46,937 nucleotides of DNA, taken from assembly GCA_050742455.1 (NCBI GenBank), contig JBOGIG010000139.1, forward strand, positions 1-46,937. The letters are read 5' to 3'. Both the position numbers and the translations under genes were made by a program. Origin of the DNA: JBOGIG01 sp050742455 (GTDB lineage: Bacteria > Actinomycetota > Acidimicrobiia > Acidimicrobiales > JBOGIG01). Positions 32,215 through 41,315 of the stretch are shown piece by piece (position 1 is the first letter of the stretch; every line of letters starts with the position of its first letter). The notes under the pieces were generated by a model. The model was not told where the DNA came from, did not search any database, and saw only the letters and a program-made list of their open reading frames with translations.

Positions 32215-33911
32215 TGGAGTTCAACCTGGCCGACCTATTCGAAGGGGTGGTCGACTCGGTAACCCAGATCGATCCCGATCGGCTGGCTCTGGTGGCCGGG
32301 GACGTCCGCCTTACCTATTCCGAGCTGGATGCACGGGCCAATCGCCTGGCTCATTACCTCATCGACGCCGGAGTGGGCCCCGGCGATCACGTGGGCATCT
32401 ACTCGTGGAACCGGGCCGAATGGATCGAGTCCATGTTGGGTGTCTACAAGATCCGGGCCGTACCGATAAACATCAACTATCGCTACGTGGTCGACGAGCT
32501 GGCCTACATCTTCGACAATGCCGATCTGGTCGCTCTCGTCTTCGAACGGGCATTTTCACCGAACGTAACAGCCACCGATTTGCCATCGAGCCTTTCCCGC
32601 CTGATCGTCATCGATGACGGATCCCCCGAGGCCTTGCCGCCTGGAGCAGTGACCTACGAGGAGGCCCTGGAAGCCTTTGCTCCCGATCGCCGGGGATTGG
32701 GTCCCCGATCGCCCGACGATCTCTACATCCTCTACACGGGGGGGACCACGGGCATGCCCAAGGGAGTCATGTGGCGATCCGAGGACATCTTCTTCGCGGC
32801 CCTGGGCGGGGGGAACGCTGCCTTCCCCATAGCCCAGGCGCAGGATATAGCGAAAAACGCCTCAGGGCGTGGCGGCACCTTCGTGGTCACCCCTCCAATG
32901 ATGCACGGCGCGGCCCAGTGGGTAGCTCTTATAGCCCTGTTCTCGGCCGGGACGGTGGCCCTTTATGTCGGCCACACGTTTGACCCCGAGGCGGTATTGG
33001 ATCTGGCCCAGTCCGAACGGGCCATATCGATCCTGGTGGTGGGCGATGCCATGGCCCGACCCCTGGCCGAAACCATCGGGGCCCATCCTGGTCGCTGGGA
33101 TCTCTCCGCCCTGTTGGTGATCGGTTCGGGAGGGGCCATCCTGTCAGAGGCCATCAAGAACCAACTCCAAAACGAGCTGCCCGGGGTCCGCATCCTGGAC
33201 AGCTTCGGCGCCTCCGAGACGGGTCACAACGGATCGGTCCACGACATCGATGTCACCACCGGAAGACCCCGCTTTCGGGTCGGTCCCCACACCGCTGTGT
33301 TGGGCGACGACCTCCTTCCCGTGACACCTGGGTCGGGCCAGATAGGTCGCCTGGCCCGCCGGGGGAACATTCCGCTCGCCTATTACAAGGATGCCGACAA
33401 AACGGCCGCCACGTTCCTTATCGATCCCGACGGGCAGAGGTGGGTCATACCGGGCGACCACGCCTCCGTCGATGGCGATGGCCACGTCCTTGTCCTGGGC
33501 CGGGGTTCGGAGTGCATCAACACCGGGGGGGAAAAGGTCTTCCCCGAGGAAGTGGAGGCCGCCCTCAAGTCCCATCCCGATGTATATGACGCCGTGGTGG
33601 TAGGCATCCCCGACGAGCGCTTCACTGAAAGGGTCGCCGCCCTGGTCCAGGCCCGCCCGGGTGGGTCGCCTGATCTCGCCGGCCTCAGCGAACACTGCCG
33701 TCGCCGGATCGCGGGGTTCAAGGCGCCCCGAGAGCTGGTGTTGGTGAATGACCTCCACCGCAGCGCCGCGGGCAAGCCCGACTACCGCTGGGCCCGTCAG
33801 GTGGCCCTGGCCGCGCTGGGACTGGGACCGCTAGCGGACGATGCTAAGCCATCGCAGGCCGGTAAGCCATCGCAGGCCGGTAAGCCGCCCAAGCTACCCC
33901 GACCGGATTGA
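32214..33911 (+). CDS. FadD19-like ligase, second copy
   Basis: A 565-residue ANL ligase paralogous to the one at 29394; both begin MEFNLADLFE and share LYTGGTTGMPKGVMWRSED-type P-loops, SFGASETGHNG, GSECINTGGEKVFPEEVEAA and the catalytic lysine in AAGKPDYRWAR. The sequences diverge in the substrate-pocket region (for instance ALGGGNAAFPIAQAQD), which suggests a different sterol acid. The ATG shares a base with the previous stop. The C-terminal tail repeats KPSQAG. It ends directly against the convergent glutamate dehydrogenase gene. Confidence 0.87.
   Translation: MEFNLADLFEGVVDSVTQIDPDRLALVAGDVRLTYSELDARANRLAHYLIDAGVGPGDHVGIYSWNRAEWIESMLGVYKIRAVPININYRYVVDELAYIFDNADLVALVFERAFSPNVTATDLPSSLSRLIVIDDGSPEALPPGAVTYEEALEAFAPDRRGLGPRSPDDLYILYTGGTTGMPKGVMWRSEDIFFAALGGGNAAFPIAQAQDIAKNASGRGGTFVVTPPMMHGAAQWVALIALFSAGTVALYVGHTFDPEAVLDLAQSERAISILVVGDAMARPLAETIGAHPGRWDLSALLVIGSGGAILSEAIKNQLQNELPGVRILDSFGASETGHNGSVHDIDVTTGRPRFRVGPHTAVLGDDLLPVTPGSGQIGRLARRGNIPLAYYKDADKTAATFLIDPDGQRWVIPGDHASVDGDGHVLVLGRGSECINTGGEKVFPEEVEAALKSHPDVYDAVVVGIPDERFTERVAALVQARPGGSPDLAGLSEHCRRRIAGFKAPRELVLVNDLHRSAAGKPDYRWARQVALAALGLGPLADDAKPSQAGKPSQAGKPPKLPRPD
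33845..33880 (+). repeat. 18-bp coding tandem repeat, two copies
   Basis: TAAGCCATCGCAGGCCGG occurs twice in tandem, with the start of a third copy, at the 3' end of the second FadD19-like gene. In frame it encodes KPSQAG repeats. Confidence 0.75.
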
Positions 33912-35159
33912 TCAGGGAAACAGTCCGCGCGCCCCAATGGCCCCGGCCACCCGCTCCACGGCAATGACATAGGCCGCGCGACGAAGGGTGACGCTCAACA
34001 ACTCGGCCCGAGCCCACACCTCCATAAAGGCCGTGTCCATGGTCTTTCGCAGCCGTTCGGCCACCACAGCCTCTTCCCAGGCATAGCCCTGTCGCCCCTG
34101 GGCCCACTCAAAATAAGACGCCGTCACCCCACCGGTGTTGGCCAGGATATCGGGCACCACGACGATGTCACGCCGATCCAAAACTACGTCGGCCTCGGGA
34201 GTGGTAGGACCATTGGCCGCCTCGACCACCACCCGGGCTCCCAACCGCTGCGCCACGTCATCGTCGATGGCGCCATCAAGGGCGGCCGGCACCACCAGCT
34301 CGCAGTCCAGTTCCCACATCTCGTCGGCCCCGATGGCATCGCCGCCCTCGAACCCGGAAACGGTGCCGGCATGAGCCACGTGGTCGGCCAGGCGCCCCTG
34401 ATCGAGACCCCCCGGGTTGTAAACGGCTCCTCCCACGTCGCTCACGGCTATTACCCTCATGCCGACAGAGGCCAGCAGGAATCCGAGAGGGCCGCCGACC
34501 TTTCCGAACCCCTGTAGCACGGCTCGAGCTCCGCTCAAGTCCATCTCCAGCTCGTTGAAAGCAGACCGCACGCAGGACAAGACCCCGGCCGATGTTGCGC
34601 CGGCATGACCCTTGGTCCCCCCGATGGACAAAGGCTTACCCGTGACCGATCCGGGTACCAGTTCACCCTTGAGCATGGACAGGGTGTCCATGAGCCAGGC
34701 CATGACTCGCCCATCGGTGTTGACGTCGGGAGCCGGGACATCACGGTCAGGCCCCAGTATGGGAGCAATCTCGACGGCATAGCGGCGGGTCAGCCGCTCC
34801 AACTCCCCCATCGACATTCGACTTGGATCGCAGCGAACCCCGCCCTTGGCTCCGCCAAAGGGAAGGTTGGCCACTGCCGTCTTGAATGTCATGGTGGCGG
34901 CCAGGGCGGCGACCTCCCTGGCATCCACATCAGGGTGGAATCGAATTCCTCCTTTGGCCGGACCCCGGGTGGTGTCGTGATGGACCCGCCAACCAGTGAA
35001 TACCTCGACATGCCCGTCATCCATCCTGACCGGGACCGACACCTCGAGGACCCGGCGGGGGGTACGGAGCATGCGATGGATGTCAGGATCGATGCCGGCC
35101 ACGGCGGCCGCATCATCGAGCCGCTCCAGCACGGCCACCCAGGGATCAAAGCTCGGCAT
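33912..35159 (-). CDS. gdhA: Glu/Leu/Phe/Val dehydrogenase (glutamate dehydrogenase type)
   Basis: A 415-residue hexameric-type amino-acid dehydrogenase. The N-terminal catalytic domain shows GPAKGGIRFHP and PFGGAKGGVRCDP, both with the conserved lysines, and DVPAPDVNTDGRVMAW. The C-terminal Rossmann domain shows GFGKVGGPLGFLLA and EAANGPTTPEAD. It interconverts glutamate and 2-oxoglutarate or acts on a related amino acid. ATG 35159 is preferred because AAAGGA lies eight bases upstream; ATG 35168 is possible. Not obviously part of the sterol block. Confidence 0.88.
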   Translation of the reverse strand: MPSFDPWVAVLERLDDAAAVAGIDPDIHRMLRTPRRVLEVSVPVRMDDGHVEVFTGWRVHHDTTRGPAKGGIRFHPDVDAREVAALAATMTFKTAVANLPFGGAKGGVRCDPSRMSMGELERLTRRYAVEIAPILGPDRDVPAPDVNTDGRVMAWLMDTLSMLKGELVPGSVTGKPLSIGGTKGHAGATSAGVLSCVRSAFNELEMDLSGARAVLQGFGKVGGPLGFLLASVGMRVIAVSDVGGAVYNPGGLDQGRLADHVAHAGTVSGFEGGDAIGADEMWELDCELVVPAALDGAIDDDVAQRLGARVVVEAANGPTTPEADVVLDRRDIVVVPDILANTGGVTASYFEWAQGRQGYAWEEAVVAERLRKTMDTAFMEVWARAELLSVTLRRAAYVIAVERVAGAIGARGLFP

Positions 35160-35290
35160 TGGATTCATCCTTTCAGAAGAGTTGCCCCCCTTGCGCCATG
35201 GCGCCCGAGCCACCGGGGTGAAACGGGACACAGACCTGGCCTAGTGTCGGATCAAACACACGGAGCACCGACCGATTTCAGGGGGCAGCA

Positions 35291-36523
35291 ATGGCCGAGA
35301 TCATTTCCGAGGACGACTTCCGCCAAGAAGCCGTGGCCTTCCTCGATGCCAACTCATCGTTGGCCGTGGCCGAGAAGACAAGTTGGGGGCAAGGCGGCGA
35401 CAAGGTCTCCCTGTTCCCGGAGAAATCGGCCGAGCAGGAACAGTCCGAAGTGAGCGAAGCCAAAGCCTGGCGCTCCCTGGTGTTCGAGGCCGGATTCGCC
35501 TGGATCAGTGGCCCACCGGCTTACGGAGGCCGGGGCCTTCCGCGCTCCTACGAGCGGACCTACCAGTCGGTGGAGGCGGCCTACGCCACTCCCCCCGTCA
35601 ATTGCTTCGGGATCGGCTTGGGCATGGTTGCCCCCACCATCCTGGCCCATGCCACGGAAACGGCCAAGGATGCCTACCTACGCCGCTTGTGGAAAGGCGA
35701 GCTGATCGCCTGCCAGCTCTTCAGCGAACCGGGAGCGGGCTCGGACCTGGCCGGGCTGGCGACCAAGGCCGAGCGGGATGGGGACGAATGGGTGGTTACC
35801 GGGCAGAAGGTGTGGACCTCGGGAGCCCAGTACTCCGACATCGGAGAGGTGATCTGTCGCACCGACCCGGACCTGCCCAAGCACAAGGGTCTGACCGGTT
35901 TCATAGTCGACATGCACGCCCCCGGCGTCGAAGTACGTCCTTTGCGCCAGATGACTGGCGGGGCCTCGTTCAACGAGGTCTTCTTCAACGAGGTGAGAGT
36001 TCCCGACGACCACCGCCTGGGTGACGTCAATCAGGGTTGGACGGTGGCCCTGACAACCTTGATGAACGAAAGGGCGTCCATCGGCGGGGGTGGTGGCGGG
36101 ATCGGGGGGGCCACCAGCACTTCCCGTCTCATCGAAATGTTGCGCTGGCTGGGCAAGGACACCGATCCCCACCTGCGCCAGCAGGTAGCCGACATCTACA
36201 TCAACTCGAAGGTGGCGGGCTACACCAACCTGCGGGCCATGGCCAAGATCAAGGCCGGAGAGCTTCCCGGCCCCGAGATGTCGATCGCCAAACTTTCCCT
36301 GACCAATAACATGACGCGCATTTCCAATTTCCTGTCGCTGGCCCTGGGTGCCCGGCTGGTGGCCGACACCGGCGAATGGGGCACGTTCTCCTGGTCCGAC
36401 TACGTGCTGGGTACGCCCGGGATGCGGGTCGCCGGAGGCACCGACGAAGTGATGAAGAACATAGTCGGGGAGCGGGTATTGGGGCTACAGAAGGAACCGC
36501 CCCCGGCCGAATCCCGCCGCTAG
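35291..36523 (+). CDS. Acyl-CoA dehydrogenase
   Basis: A 410-residue FAD-dependent acyl-CoA dehydrogenase. Visible are CQLFSEPGAGSDLAGL and VTGQKVWTSGAQYSD (flavin/substrate loops), the middle beta-domain, and the C-terminal helix end GGTDEVMKNIVGERVLGL. The substrate is not clear; context makes a steroid or fatty acyl-CoA likely. ATG 35291 follows AGGGGG. The gene is divergent from glutamate dehydrogenase and abuts the convergent rnhB gene with no spacer. Confidence 0.87.
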   Translation: MAEIISEDDFRQEAVAFLDANSSLAVAEKTSWGQGGDKVSLFPEKSAEQEQSEVSEAKAWRSLVFEAGFAWISGPPAYGGRGLPRSYERTYQSVEAAYATPPVNCFGIGLGMVAPTILAHATETAKDAYLRRLWKGELIACQLFSEPGAGSDLAGLATKAERDGDEWVVTGQKVWTSGAQYSDIGEVICRTDPDLPKHKGLTGFIVDMHAPGVEVRPLRQMTGGASFNEVFFNEVRVPDDHRLGDVNQGWTVALTTLMNERASIGGGGGGIGGATSTSRLIEMLRWLGKDTDPHLRQQVADIYINSKVAGYTNLRAMAKIKAGELPGPEMSIAKLSLTNNMTRISNFLSLALGARLVADTGEWGTFSWSDYVLGTPGMRVAGGTDEVMKNIVGERVLGLQKEPPPAESRR

Positions 36524-37210
36524 TCAAGCTCCTCGGGCCGGGCCTGAACCCGAGGGGCCGGTCGGCCTGCCTTCGCCGGAGTCGGGGGCCCGCCACACTA
36601 TGTGGTCCATGAATGCCCAGGACACCCGGTGGATCGATGTCGGCCCCCACCCGGCCAGGGCCTTCTTGTGCACAGGACACGGGTAGCCCTTGTTGGACTC
36701 GAACCCGTAAGGGGGGAAGCTTTCGGCATCGGCCCTCATCATCCGATCCCGGGTGACCTTGGCCAGCACCGAGGCGGCGGCGATGCTCAGGCACTTGGCG
36801 TCGCCCTTGACCAGGGTCGCCACGGGGCCTACTGGGCTCACGAAGTCCCAGTTGCCGTCGACCAGAACAAAATCCGGCTCCAGCCCCAATGCCCCCAGAG
36901 CCCGGGCCGCGGCCAAGCGCTGAGCAGCGGACATTCCCAACCGATCGCACTCCGCCGGCGAGGCGTGCCCGATGGACCATGCCCGACACCACCGGGCCAC
37001 CTTGTCGTAAAGCTTCTCGCGGGCACTCTCCGACAACATCTTGGAATCCCGGACCCCGTAGACCCGCCGGTCCATGGGCAGGACCGCGGCGCCTACGGTC
37101 AAAGGCCCGGCCCAGGCGCCCCGGCCCACCTCGTCCATACCAACCACCACATCCCGACCGGATGCCCACAGATCCCTTTCCAGGCCAAGAGAGGGAACCG
37201 GACCGTTCAC
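36524..37210 (-). CDS. rnhB: Ribonuclease HII
   Basis: A 228-residue RNase HII that cleaves RNA in RNA-DNA hybrids and removes misincorporated ribonucleotides. Active-site acids are D26-E27 (GMDEVGRGAWAGP), D118 (LVDGNWDF) and D155 (TRDRMM). The segment GDAKCLSIAAASVLAKVTRD is diagnostic. The GTG start at 37210 leaves 33 bases to selD upstream. The last 18 residues are Gly/Pro-rich. The usual rnhB neighbours (lepB, rplS) are absent. Confidence 0.93.
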   Translation of the reverse strand: MNGPVPSLGLERDLWASGRDVVVGMDEVGRGAWAGPLTVGAAVLPMDRRVYGVRDSKMLSESAREKLYDKVARWCRAWSIGHASPAECDRLGMSAAQRLAAARALGALGLEPDFVLVDGNWDFVSPVGPVATLVKGDAKCLSIAAASVLAKVTRDRMMRADAESFPPYGFESNKGYPCPVHKKALAGWGPTSIHRVSWAFMDHIVWRAPDSGEGRPTGPSGSGPARGA

Positions 37211-37243
37211 TTCGTCACCATAGCTTCACCGGTCGTCTCACCA

Positions 37244-38257
37244 TCAGGTAAGGAGGACACCGCGCGGACCGGCCTGGATTGTTCCCACAACCACGAAGCC
37301 GGATCCGGCAGAGTCCGACCCTGCCACAAGTGCCTCAGCCTCGGCCGGGCGGATCGCGGCCAGCAACCCACCCGAGGTCTGAGGGTCATATGCCAAAGCC
37401 ACCAGGGCCTCATCGACGCCGGCCGTCACCACCCGCGATTCAAGATGAGCTCGATTACGGGCGTCCCCACCGGTGCGGGTACCACACCGGGCCGCCTCCA
37501 GGGCCCCCGGATAGGTGGGTAGTCGTTCGGCCTCCAGATGAAGGGTGACGCCGCTGCGCTCGGCCACTTCCCAACTATGGCCGAGAAGGCCGAATCCGGT
37601 GACGTCGGTCACGGCATGGGGTCCTCCGGGGCAATAGCGGGACAGGGCGCCCGCGGCGAACTGGTTGAGGGTACGCATGCCCAAGATGGTCTGCTCCTTG
37701 TCGGCCTCGGTGCCACCGGCCAGGACGATCCCCGTACCCAAAGGCTTGGACAGCACGACCACATCTCCCGGTCTGGCCCCGGCCTTGGTCCAGATCCGCT
37801 CGGGGTGTACCAGACCCTGAACGGCCAGGCCGAATATGGGTTCTTCGGACCGGATGGTGTGGCCCCCGGCCACCACTCCCCCGGCCGCGGCCACCACCTC
37901 GGCTGCCGCCCTCAGGATCTCCTCGATGGCCTCGATGGGCAACCGCTCGGGAAACGCCGAAATGTTGAGGGCCATGACTACCTGACCTCCCATGGCAAAC
38001 ACGTCGCTACAGGCATTGGCCGCGGCGATCGCCCCGAAGTCGCCGGGATCGTCTACCAATGGGGGAAAGAAATCGGTGGTGGACACCAACGCCAGGTCGT
38101 CGCTCAGGCGCCATACGGCAGCATCGTCAGACGGAGCCAGTCCCACCAGAAGAGAAGGATCCCCGTCGCGGGCCAACCCCTCGACCAGGCCGGCCAGGGA
38201 ACCCGCTCCCCACTTGGCCGCGCATCCCCCACACGTAGTCCATTCAGTCAGCCTCAC
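37244..38257 (-). CDS. selD: Selenide, water dikinase (selenophosphate synthetase)
   Basis: A 337-residue SelD that makes selenophosphate from selenide and ATP. The glycine-rich N-terminus TTCGGCAAKWG carries C9, C12 and the catalytic K15, so it is the Cys form, not a selenoprotein. DVFAMGG, GGHTIRSEEPIFGLAVQG and TDVTGFGLLGH are typical. GTG 38257, divergent from the mannosidase by 17 bases. No selA, selB, selenocysteine tRNA or selU is in the window, so whether selenium goes to proteins or tRNA cannot be judged. Confidence 0.92.
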   Translation of the reverse strand: MRLTEWTTCGGCAAKWGAGSLAGLVEGLARDGDPSLLVGLAPSDDAAVWRLSDDLALVSTTDFFPPLVDDPGDFGAIAAANACSDVFAMGGQVVMALNISAFPERLPIEAIEEILRAAAEVVAAAGGVVAGGHTIRSEEPIFGLAVQGLVHPERIWTKAGARPGDVVVLSKPLGTGIVLAGGTEADKEQTILGMRTLNQFAAGALSRYCPGGPHAVTDVTGFGLLGHSWEVAERSGVTLHLEAERLPTYPGALEAARCGTRTGGDARNRAHLESRVVTAGVDEALVALAYDPQTSGGLLAAIRPAEAEALVAGSDSAGSGFVVVGTIQAGPRGVLLT

Positions 38258-38274
38258 GGATCTAGGGTAGGGGG

Positions 38275-41013
38275 ATGGCCAAGCGCAGGGTAGCTATCAT
38301 TCCCCACACCCACTGGGACCGGGAGTGGTACGAGCCCTTCCAGACATTCCGCCTGCGCCTGGTGGACACCGTCGACGCCCTACTCGACTCGATGCGTGCC
38401 GACCCCTCCTATTCCCGATTCCTCCTAGACGGCCAGATGGCGGTAGTGGACGACTACTTGGCCGTTCGCCCCGAGGCCGAGGAGGCTATCCGGAGCCTGG
38501 CCCTGTCGGGCCGCCTGTCCATGGGGCCGTGGTACATCCTGATGGACGAGTTCCTGGTTTCGGGTGAGACCATCATCCGCAATCTGCAATTGGGGTTGGA
38601 ACGGGCGGCCCACTTCGGTGGGGCCATGGAGGTGGGCTACCTGCCCGATATGTTCGGCCACATCGCCCAGATGCCCCAGGTGCTGGCCCAGGCCGGCATG
38701 AGCCAGGCGGTGGTGTGGCGAGGAGTGCCCCGGGCCATCGATCGCACCGCCTTTCGGTGGTCGGCTCCTGACGGGTCGGCCGTGAGAGCCGAGTACTTGG
38801 TGTGCAGCTACGGCAACGGAGCCGCCATCCCCGAGGATCACGAGGCCTTGGTGCGGCGCCTCCAGACCCACGAGGAGGAAATCGGCGGCTACCTGCTCGA
38901 CTCCATCCTGTTCATGAACGGGACCGACCACCAGGCCCCCCAACCGTGGTTGGGTCGGGTGGTGGACGAGGTAAACGCCGCTCAGGAACATTTTGAACTG
39001 GTGGTGACGTCGCTGGCCGAGGAGCTGTCCCGGTCTCAGACCGACCTCATCCCGGAGTGGCACGGGGAGCTTCGCTCCGGGGCCCGCGCCAACATGTTGA
39101 TGGGGGTATCGTCCAACCGGGTCGACGTGAAGCAGGCCGCGGCGCGGGTAGAGCGTGAACTTGAGCGGCGGGCCGAACCCCTAAGTGCGTTGTTCGTACC
39201 GGCCGAGCACTGGCCCCAGGCTCAGTTGGACCTGGCCTGGATCGAGGTGATTCGCAACTCCGCTCATGACTCGGTGTGCGCCTGCAGCGTGGACGACGTG
39301 GTCGATGCCGTGCTGGTGCGCTACGGCGAAGGCCGCCACATCGCCGAGGGGCTCACCAAGCGGGCACTGAGCTGGGCGGCCATGTCCATGGCCCAGGCCG
39401 GGTCCTACGTAATCAATCCGACGGCTCAGCCCCGCCAGGGGATCGTGGAGATGCTGGTGGCGCAAGACGGTGACTTTAAACACGTCCAGGTAGTCAGCGA
39501 GGCGGGCCCGGCCTTTGGTGACCTGGAGTTGGGCGGAGCGGAATTGGCGGTGGTGCTCGGAAACGTGCGCAGCCAGGAAGTCCTCAACGGCGTCTTTCTC
39601 AACGCTCTGGAGGTCACCGACTGTGACGACGGCATCGTCTTGGACCTCCACCTTGACTCTGTGCTCAGGACCAATTTTCTGGTGGAGACGGTCAAAAGAG
39701 ACCTCTTCGCCCGTATCGGCAACCGTCCCGACATGCGAGTGCACGTGCGCAGCCATCAGAACCTGCGCCGCCGGGTCGTGAGCCAGACCCCTACGGTAGA
39801 GGGCTACGGCTGGGCCCCAATGGTGCCCGGTCCGGTTCGCCATCCGGTGACGGTTCACAACGCCGGGATCAACCCGGACGTCAGTTCAGGCTCCGACGAA
39901 GGCCAGGTTGGTGGCGCTGTCATCGACAACGGCTTGGTCAGGGTCGAGGTCGATGGATCCGACGGCACCTTTTCCGTCAACGGGCTGGCCGGGTTTGATC
40001 GTCTGGTGGATTCGGGAGATCACGGCGACACCTACAACTACTCACCGCCCACCAAAGACCTCGTGGTCGACACCCCCCTGAGCGTCACCGTCGAGATTGG
40101 CGAGGCCGGTCCGGTGCGGGCCCGCCTGCACATCCGGCGTGGATTCGAGTGGCCCGAAAGTATCGAGGACACCTCGAGTGCCCGCGTGGGCAGGGTGGTC
40201 ACCGAGGTCACCACCACCATCGAGGTGCGAGCCGGGTCACCGCTGGTCGGGGTCACCACGAGCTTCCACAACCGTTGCCGCGATCATCGTCTGCGCGCCG
40301 TGTTCCCGCTTCCCCAGCCAACCAGCCGGTCACGCGCCGAATGTGCCTTCGCCACCGTGGAGCGGGGACTGGTGGCCGAAGGGGGTCCCAGCGAACTGGG
40401 ACTGGCCACCTTCCCATCCCGGCGCTTTGTTCAGGCCGGCGGGCTGACCGTGGTGCACGAGGGCCTGCTCGAGTACGAACTGACCGACATCGAGCCCGCC
40501 GGAGCCGGCCAGGGTGAAGCCCGGGCCCATTCCCTCAGCCTGACCCTGCTGCGGGCCACCGGGATGCTGTCCCGGGTGACCATGGCCTACCGGCCCCTCC
40601 CGGCCGGTCCTCCCACCCCTATGGAGGGACCGCAGATGCAAGGACCGGTGAGGGTGCGCTACGGGCTGGTGGTGGGCGACTGTGACCCCTACGCCGTGGC
40701 CGACGAGGCGTTCAACGACATGTGCCTTATCCACGCCACTGGAGGCGGAACCCGGCCCCCTTCCGGGGTGGCGCTGGCCGTGTCGGGCGCACAGGTGTCG
40801 AGCCTGCGCCGGGTCGGGCCCAATCTCGAACTTCGGGTCTTCAACCCCGGACCCGATCAGGCCACGGTGGACCTGGGCGAGCGCCATGGGTGGTCGGTGG
40901 ATCTCCGGGGACGCCCCATCGAGGAGTTCCGCGGGGGCCTGGCTCTTCGCCCCTGGGGTATGGCCACGTTGCTCATCCAAGAGCCCGGCGACGCAGATCC
41001 GGCCCCAGCCTGA
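38275..41013 (+). CDS. Glycoside hydrolase family 38 alpha-mannosidase
   Basis: A 912-residue GH38 enzyme. The N-terminal zinc site is IIPHTHWDREWYEPFQ (H13, D15), and the presumed nucleophile is D125 in VGYLPDMFGHIAQMPQVL. The helical domain ends in NSAHDSVCACSVDDV, and the C-terminal two fifths are the beta-sandwich domains of the family. Size resembles bacterial MngB-type enzymes. No signal peptide is seen, so it should act in the cytoplasm on alpha-mannosides from glycans or lipids. ATG 38275; the adjacent 17-base gap with selD must hold both start regions. Confidence 0.9.
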   Translation: MAKRRVAIIPHTHWDREWYEPFQTFRLRLVDTVDALLDSMRADPSYSRFLLDGQMAVVDDYLAVRPEAEEAIRSLALSGRLSMGPWYILMDEFLVSGETIIRNLQLGLERAAHFGGAMEVGYLPDMFGHIAQMPQVLAQAGMSQAVVWRGVPRAIDRTAFRWSAPDGSAVRAEYLVCSYGNGAAIPEDHEALVRRLQTHEEEIGGYLLDSILFMNGTDHQAPQPWLGRVVDEVNAAQEHFELVVTSLAEELSRSQTDLIPEWHGELRSGARANMLMGVSSNRVDVKQAAARVERELERRAEPLSALFVPAEHWPQAQLDLAWIEVIRNSAHDSVCACSVDDVVDAVLVRYGEGRHIAEGLTKRALSWAAMSMAQAGSYVINPTAQPRQGIVEMLVAQDGDFKHVQVVSEAGPAFGDLELGGAELAVVLGNVRSQEVLNGVFLNALEVTDCDDGIVLDLHLDSVLRTNFLVETVKRDLFARIGNRPDMRVHVRSHQNLRRRVVSQTPTVEGYGWAPMVPGPVRHPVTVHNAGINPDVSSGSDEGQVGGAVIDNGLVRVEVDGSDGTFSVNGLAGFDRLVDSGDHGDTYNYSPPTKDLVVDTPLSVTVEIGEAGPVRARLHIRRGFEWPESIEDTSSARVGRVVTEVTTTIEVRAGSPLVGVTTSFHNRCRDHRLRAVFPLPQPTSRSRAECAFATVERGLVAEGGPSELGLATFPSRRFVQAGGLTVVHEGLLEYELTDIEPAGAGQGEARAHSLSLTLLRATGMLSRVTMAYRPLPAGPPTPMEGPQMQGPVRVRYGLVVGDCDPYAVADEAFNDMCLIHATGGGTRPPSGVALAVSGAQVSSLRRVGPNLELRVFNPGPDQATVDLGERHGWSVDLRGRPIEEFRGGLALRPWGMATLLIQEPGDADPAPA

Positions 41014-41286
41014 TTCGTCGGCATGCAGGAGGTCTGAAATCCGGGCCCCACGATGTAGGCGAGCACGGCGAGGGCGGCGCCTATCGTAGCGGTGAGGCAT
41101 TCAAGCGGGCGGGCCGCTTCCTCCGCTGCGGTCCCTATTCGACGCCGAAGAGCGAGGCCCCGAGGCGGACCTACCCTTCTAATCCCTACTTCATCAAGGA
41201 TTGCACCTCTGGGCACATGCATGGAGCTTCCTTCAAGACCGAAAAAGGAGAAGAACCCTCCGGCGGCCACCGACACCACGTGAGAT

Positions 41287-41315
41287 GAGAAGCGGCAAAC
41301 TCAGGGCCGCTTCTC
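41287..41315. terminator. Perfect 10-bp hairpin over the stop of the small membrane gene
   Basis: GAGAAGCGGC and GCCGCTTCTC are exact complements around a 9-base loop. The loop holds the TGA of the gene at 41301-41564, so the structure probably ends transcription coming from the RHS/membrane-protein side. There is no T-run after it. The remaining 41014-41286 stretch shows no credible gene. Confidence 0.6.

Noticed and set aside
40857..41279. Possible small gene on the - strand after the mannosidase
   Set aside because: It overlaps the conserved mannosidase C-terminus and has no ribosome site or recognised domain.
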